Part shown: one piece after another, positions 63,094 to 64,000 of the stretch
Layout: each line of letters begins with the position of its first letter
Numbering within the stretch: position 1 is the first letter of the stretch
Assembly: GCA_934234035.1 (NCBI GenBank)
Contig: CAKQHH010000007.1
Location: 14,518-78,517 of the forward strand
Direction of reading: 5' to 3'
Length of the DNA stretch: 64,000 nucleotides
Source: an uncultured Clostridia bacterium
Lineage (GTDB): Bacteria; Bacillota; Clostridia; Peptostreptococcales; Anaerovoracaceae
Notes under the pieces: generated by a model
The model's input: only the letters and a program-made list of their open reading frames with translations
Database searches by the model: none
What the model was told of the DNA's origin: nothing
Position numbers and translations under genes: made by a program

Positions 63094-63117
63094 CCGATAA
63101 ATTGCATTTTCGAAAAT

Positions 63118-63137
63118 CTCGATTTTTCTCGATTTTT
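63118..63137. repeat. Two tandem 10-bp repeats, candidate operator
   Basis: CTCGATTTTT twice without spacing, with a TTTTCGAAAA palindrome just before (63107-63116). It lies between the folT promoter and the LytTR gene; LytTR proteins commonly bind pairs of direct repeats. Confidence 0.45.
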
Positions 63138-63234
63138 TAGGGATATGATTTTGCTCTCTTTCGTATTAGAATGAAAATACTTCATGAAGCAGAAAAAGAA
63201 ATCGTAGAGTGATGATGTTCCAGGGGGGTAAATT

Positions 63235-63678
63235 ATGGAAAAAGACGGTAATGGAAGTAAGGACGTAATCCCGATTATAACGAAAGAGCGATACTGCAAG
63301 ATTAAGGTGGATGAAATAGAATTCATCGAACAGATTGAGAGCATGCTCCATATCATGACGATTGAACATCAGGAATACATCTTCCGTGGAAAAATAGAGG
63401 ACATTGTGCCGATTATTTCCGGGAAGAGTTTCTACCGGGTGATGAAGAAATTGGTGGTGAATTTTGACAATGTACAGAATATGGGTAAAAGCACCATGAA
63501 TTTTGTCTCCGGCATTACGTATGGAATCGGTCGGAACAATTTTCTGAAGGCTCGGCGGGCATATAAAAACTACCTATATGGGTATCCGCCATTCCTGGGC
63601 AGGGAAGAAAGACGTGGAAGCAATGTAGCGGAAACCTTTGAATATCAAGGCGAAGAGGAGGACCAAGAGGAGGAATAA
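63235..63678 (+). CDS. Stand-alone LytTR DNA-binding domain protein
   Basis: A 147-residue protein consisting almost wholly of a LytTR domain (about 15-110): RYCKIKVDEIEFIEQIESM, YIFRGKIEDIV, FYRVMKKLVVNFDNV and the terminal helix-rich part. There is no receiver or membrane segment, as in simple LytTR regulators of Clostridia. A very acidic tail (EEEDQEEE) closes it. GGGGGG stands before the ATG. Targets are unknown; own upstream repeats suggest autoregulation. Confidence 0.82.
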   Translation: MEKDGNGSKDVIPIITKERYCKIKVDEIEFIEQIESMLHIMTIEHQEYIFRGKIEDIVPIISGKSFYRVMKKLVVNFDNVQNMGKSTMNFVSGITYGIGRNNFLKARRAYKNYLYGYPPFLGREERRGSNVAETFEYQGEEEDQEEE

Positions 63679-63697
63679 AATAAAATTAAAAAAGTGC

Positions 63698-63726
63698 TTG
63701 CTTTTTGATTGCGGCAGCAGTATAAT
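63698..63726 (+). promoter_or_regulatory. Probable rRNA operon promoter P1
   Basis: TTGCTT (63698-63703), 17-bp spacer, perfect TATAAT (63721-63726). The AAAAAGTGCTTG around the -35 box is repeated at P2. Confidence 0.75.
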
Positions 63727-63733
63727 AAAAAAG

Positions 63734-63758
63734 CTCTCAGGAAAAATATTCTTGAGAG
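63734..63758 (+). promoter_or_regulatory. Leader hairpin between tandem promoters
   Basis: 10-bp stem CTCTCAGGAA/TTCTTGAGAG with one G-T pair and AAATA loop, not followed by a T run. Confidence 0.55.
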
Positions 63759-63809
63759 AAGCGCTGAAAGGTTGAAACAAAACTTTTTAAAAAAAGATTT
63801 AAAAAGTGC

Positions 63810-63838
63810 TTGACAAAGCCTTGAAAGTGCGATATACT
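63810..63838 (+). promoter_or_regulatory. Probable rRNA operon promoter P2
   Basis: Perfect TTGACA (63810-63815), 17-bp spacer, TATACT (63833-63838), in an A-rich upstream context like an UP element. Confidence 0.88.
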
Positions 63839-63844
63839 AAATAA

Positions 63845-64000
63845 GCTGTTTCACTTGAGGCAGCAAGAACCTTGAAAACTTCATAGTGCAGAACCGGTCA
63901 AAGACGGAACACATTTCGATGGAGATTTCGTCTAAGATCAGTATAAGAGACAAACGATGTACAAATGATTTTCGAATCATACACTGTAATCGGATGTCCC
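63845..64000 (+). other. Leader region, probably preceding 16S rRNA
   Basis: No gene is seen. ACCTTGAAAACTTCATAG (from 63869) resembles the conserved leader found before rRNA genes in Firmicutes. The 16S 5' end itself is not visible within the window. Confidence 0.6.

Overview
The window is a gene-dense chromosomal segment of a Gram-positive, low-to-mid GC bacterium. I infer class Clostridia (Bacillota), possibly near the Anaerovoracaceae/Peptostreptococcales. The basis is spoVG, the clpP-clpX-lon-engB block, rbgA, a RelQ-type alarmone synthetase, the murC/prs/pth/mfd/rqcP neighbourhood, strong AGGAGG Shine-Dalgarno sites, TTG and GTG starts, and tRNA genes with encoded CCA. Almost everything is core housekeeping; there is no prophage, CRISPR array or restriction operon. 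The clear accessory insert is one AT-rich IS607-type element at about 60.08-62.10 kb.

Layout. 0-7 kb: mscL, a 550-bp non-coding stretch with structured tandem repeats, divergent serA/serC (serine synthesis), a DD-carboxypeptidase-like protein without its catalytic motifs, and uvrC. 7-18 kb: tRNA-Leu, murI, a CYTH protein, then the protein-quality block tig-clpP-clpX-lon followed by engB, hpt and a beta-CASP nuclease. 18-30 kb: NUDIX hydrolase, a degenerate Xer-like recombinase, rplS with a leader, rbgA, an RNase HII/RNase HI fusion, folD, relQ, valS-folC-glyA and a P-loop protein. 30-38 kb: a MurE-like ligase (minus strand), hslO, then aroF-aroB-aroA-pheA preceded by its own promoter, a Phe-rich leader peptide and an attenuator. 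38-44 kb: an orphan DNA methyltransferase, a YitT protein, a YprB-type exonuclease, a six-tRNA operon, lgt, ychF and a candidate small RNA. 44-51 kb: M29 aminopeptidase, DUF975 protein, L,D-transpeptidase and a sensor/sensor/response-regulator trio. 51-62 kb: spoVG divergent from murC-glmU(C-terminal half)-prs-pth-mfd-mtaD, then the IS607 element and rqcP. 62-64 kb: folT (minus strand) under a tetrahydrofolate riboswitch, a stand-alone LytTR protein, and tandem promoters and leader of what is very probably an rRNA operon just beyond the window.

Themes. One-carbon and serine metabolism recur (serA, serC, folD, folC, glyA, folT with THF riboswitch). Cell-wall genes are scattered (murI, MurE-like, lgt, L,D-transpeptidase, murC, glmU-C). 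The most interesting points are a classical Phe-leader-peptide attenuator in a Gram-positive, a three-domain RNase HII/hybrid-binding/RNase HI fusion, a DD-peptidase pseudoenzyme, a split GlmU, and an IS607 element inserted precisely inside the Shine-Dalgarno sequence of rqcP, with a nonsense-mutated tnpA and an apparently intact TnpB nuclease. All calls rest on reading the sequence; no database search was run.
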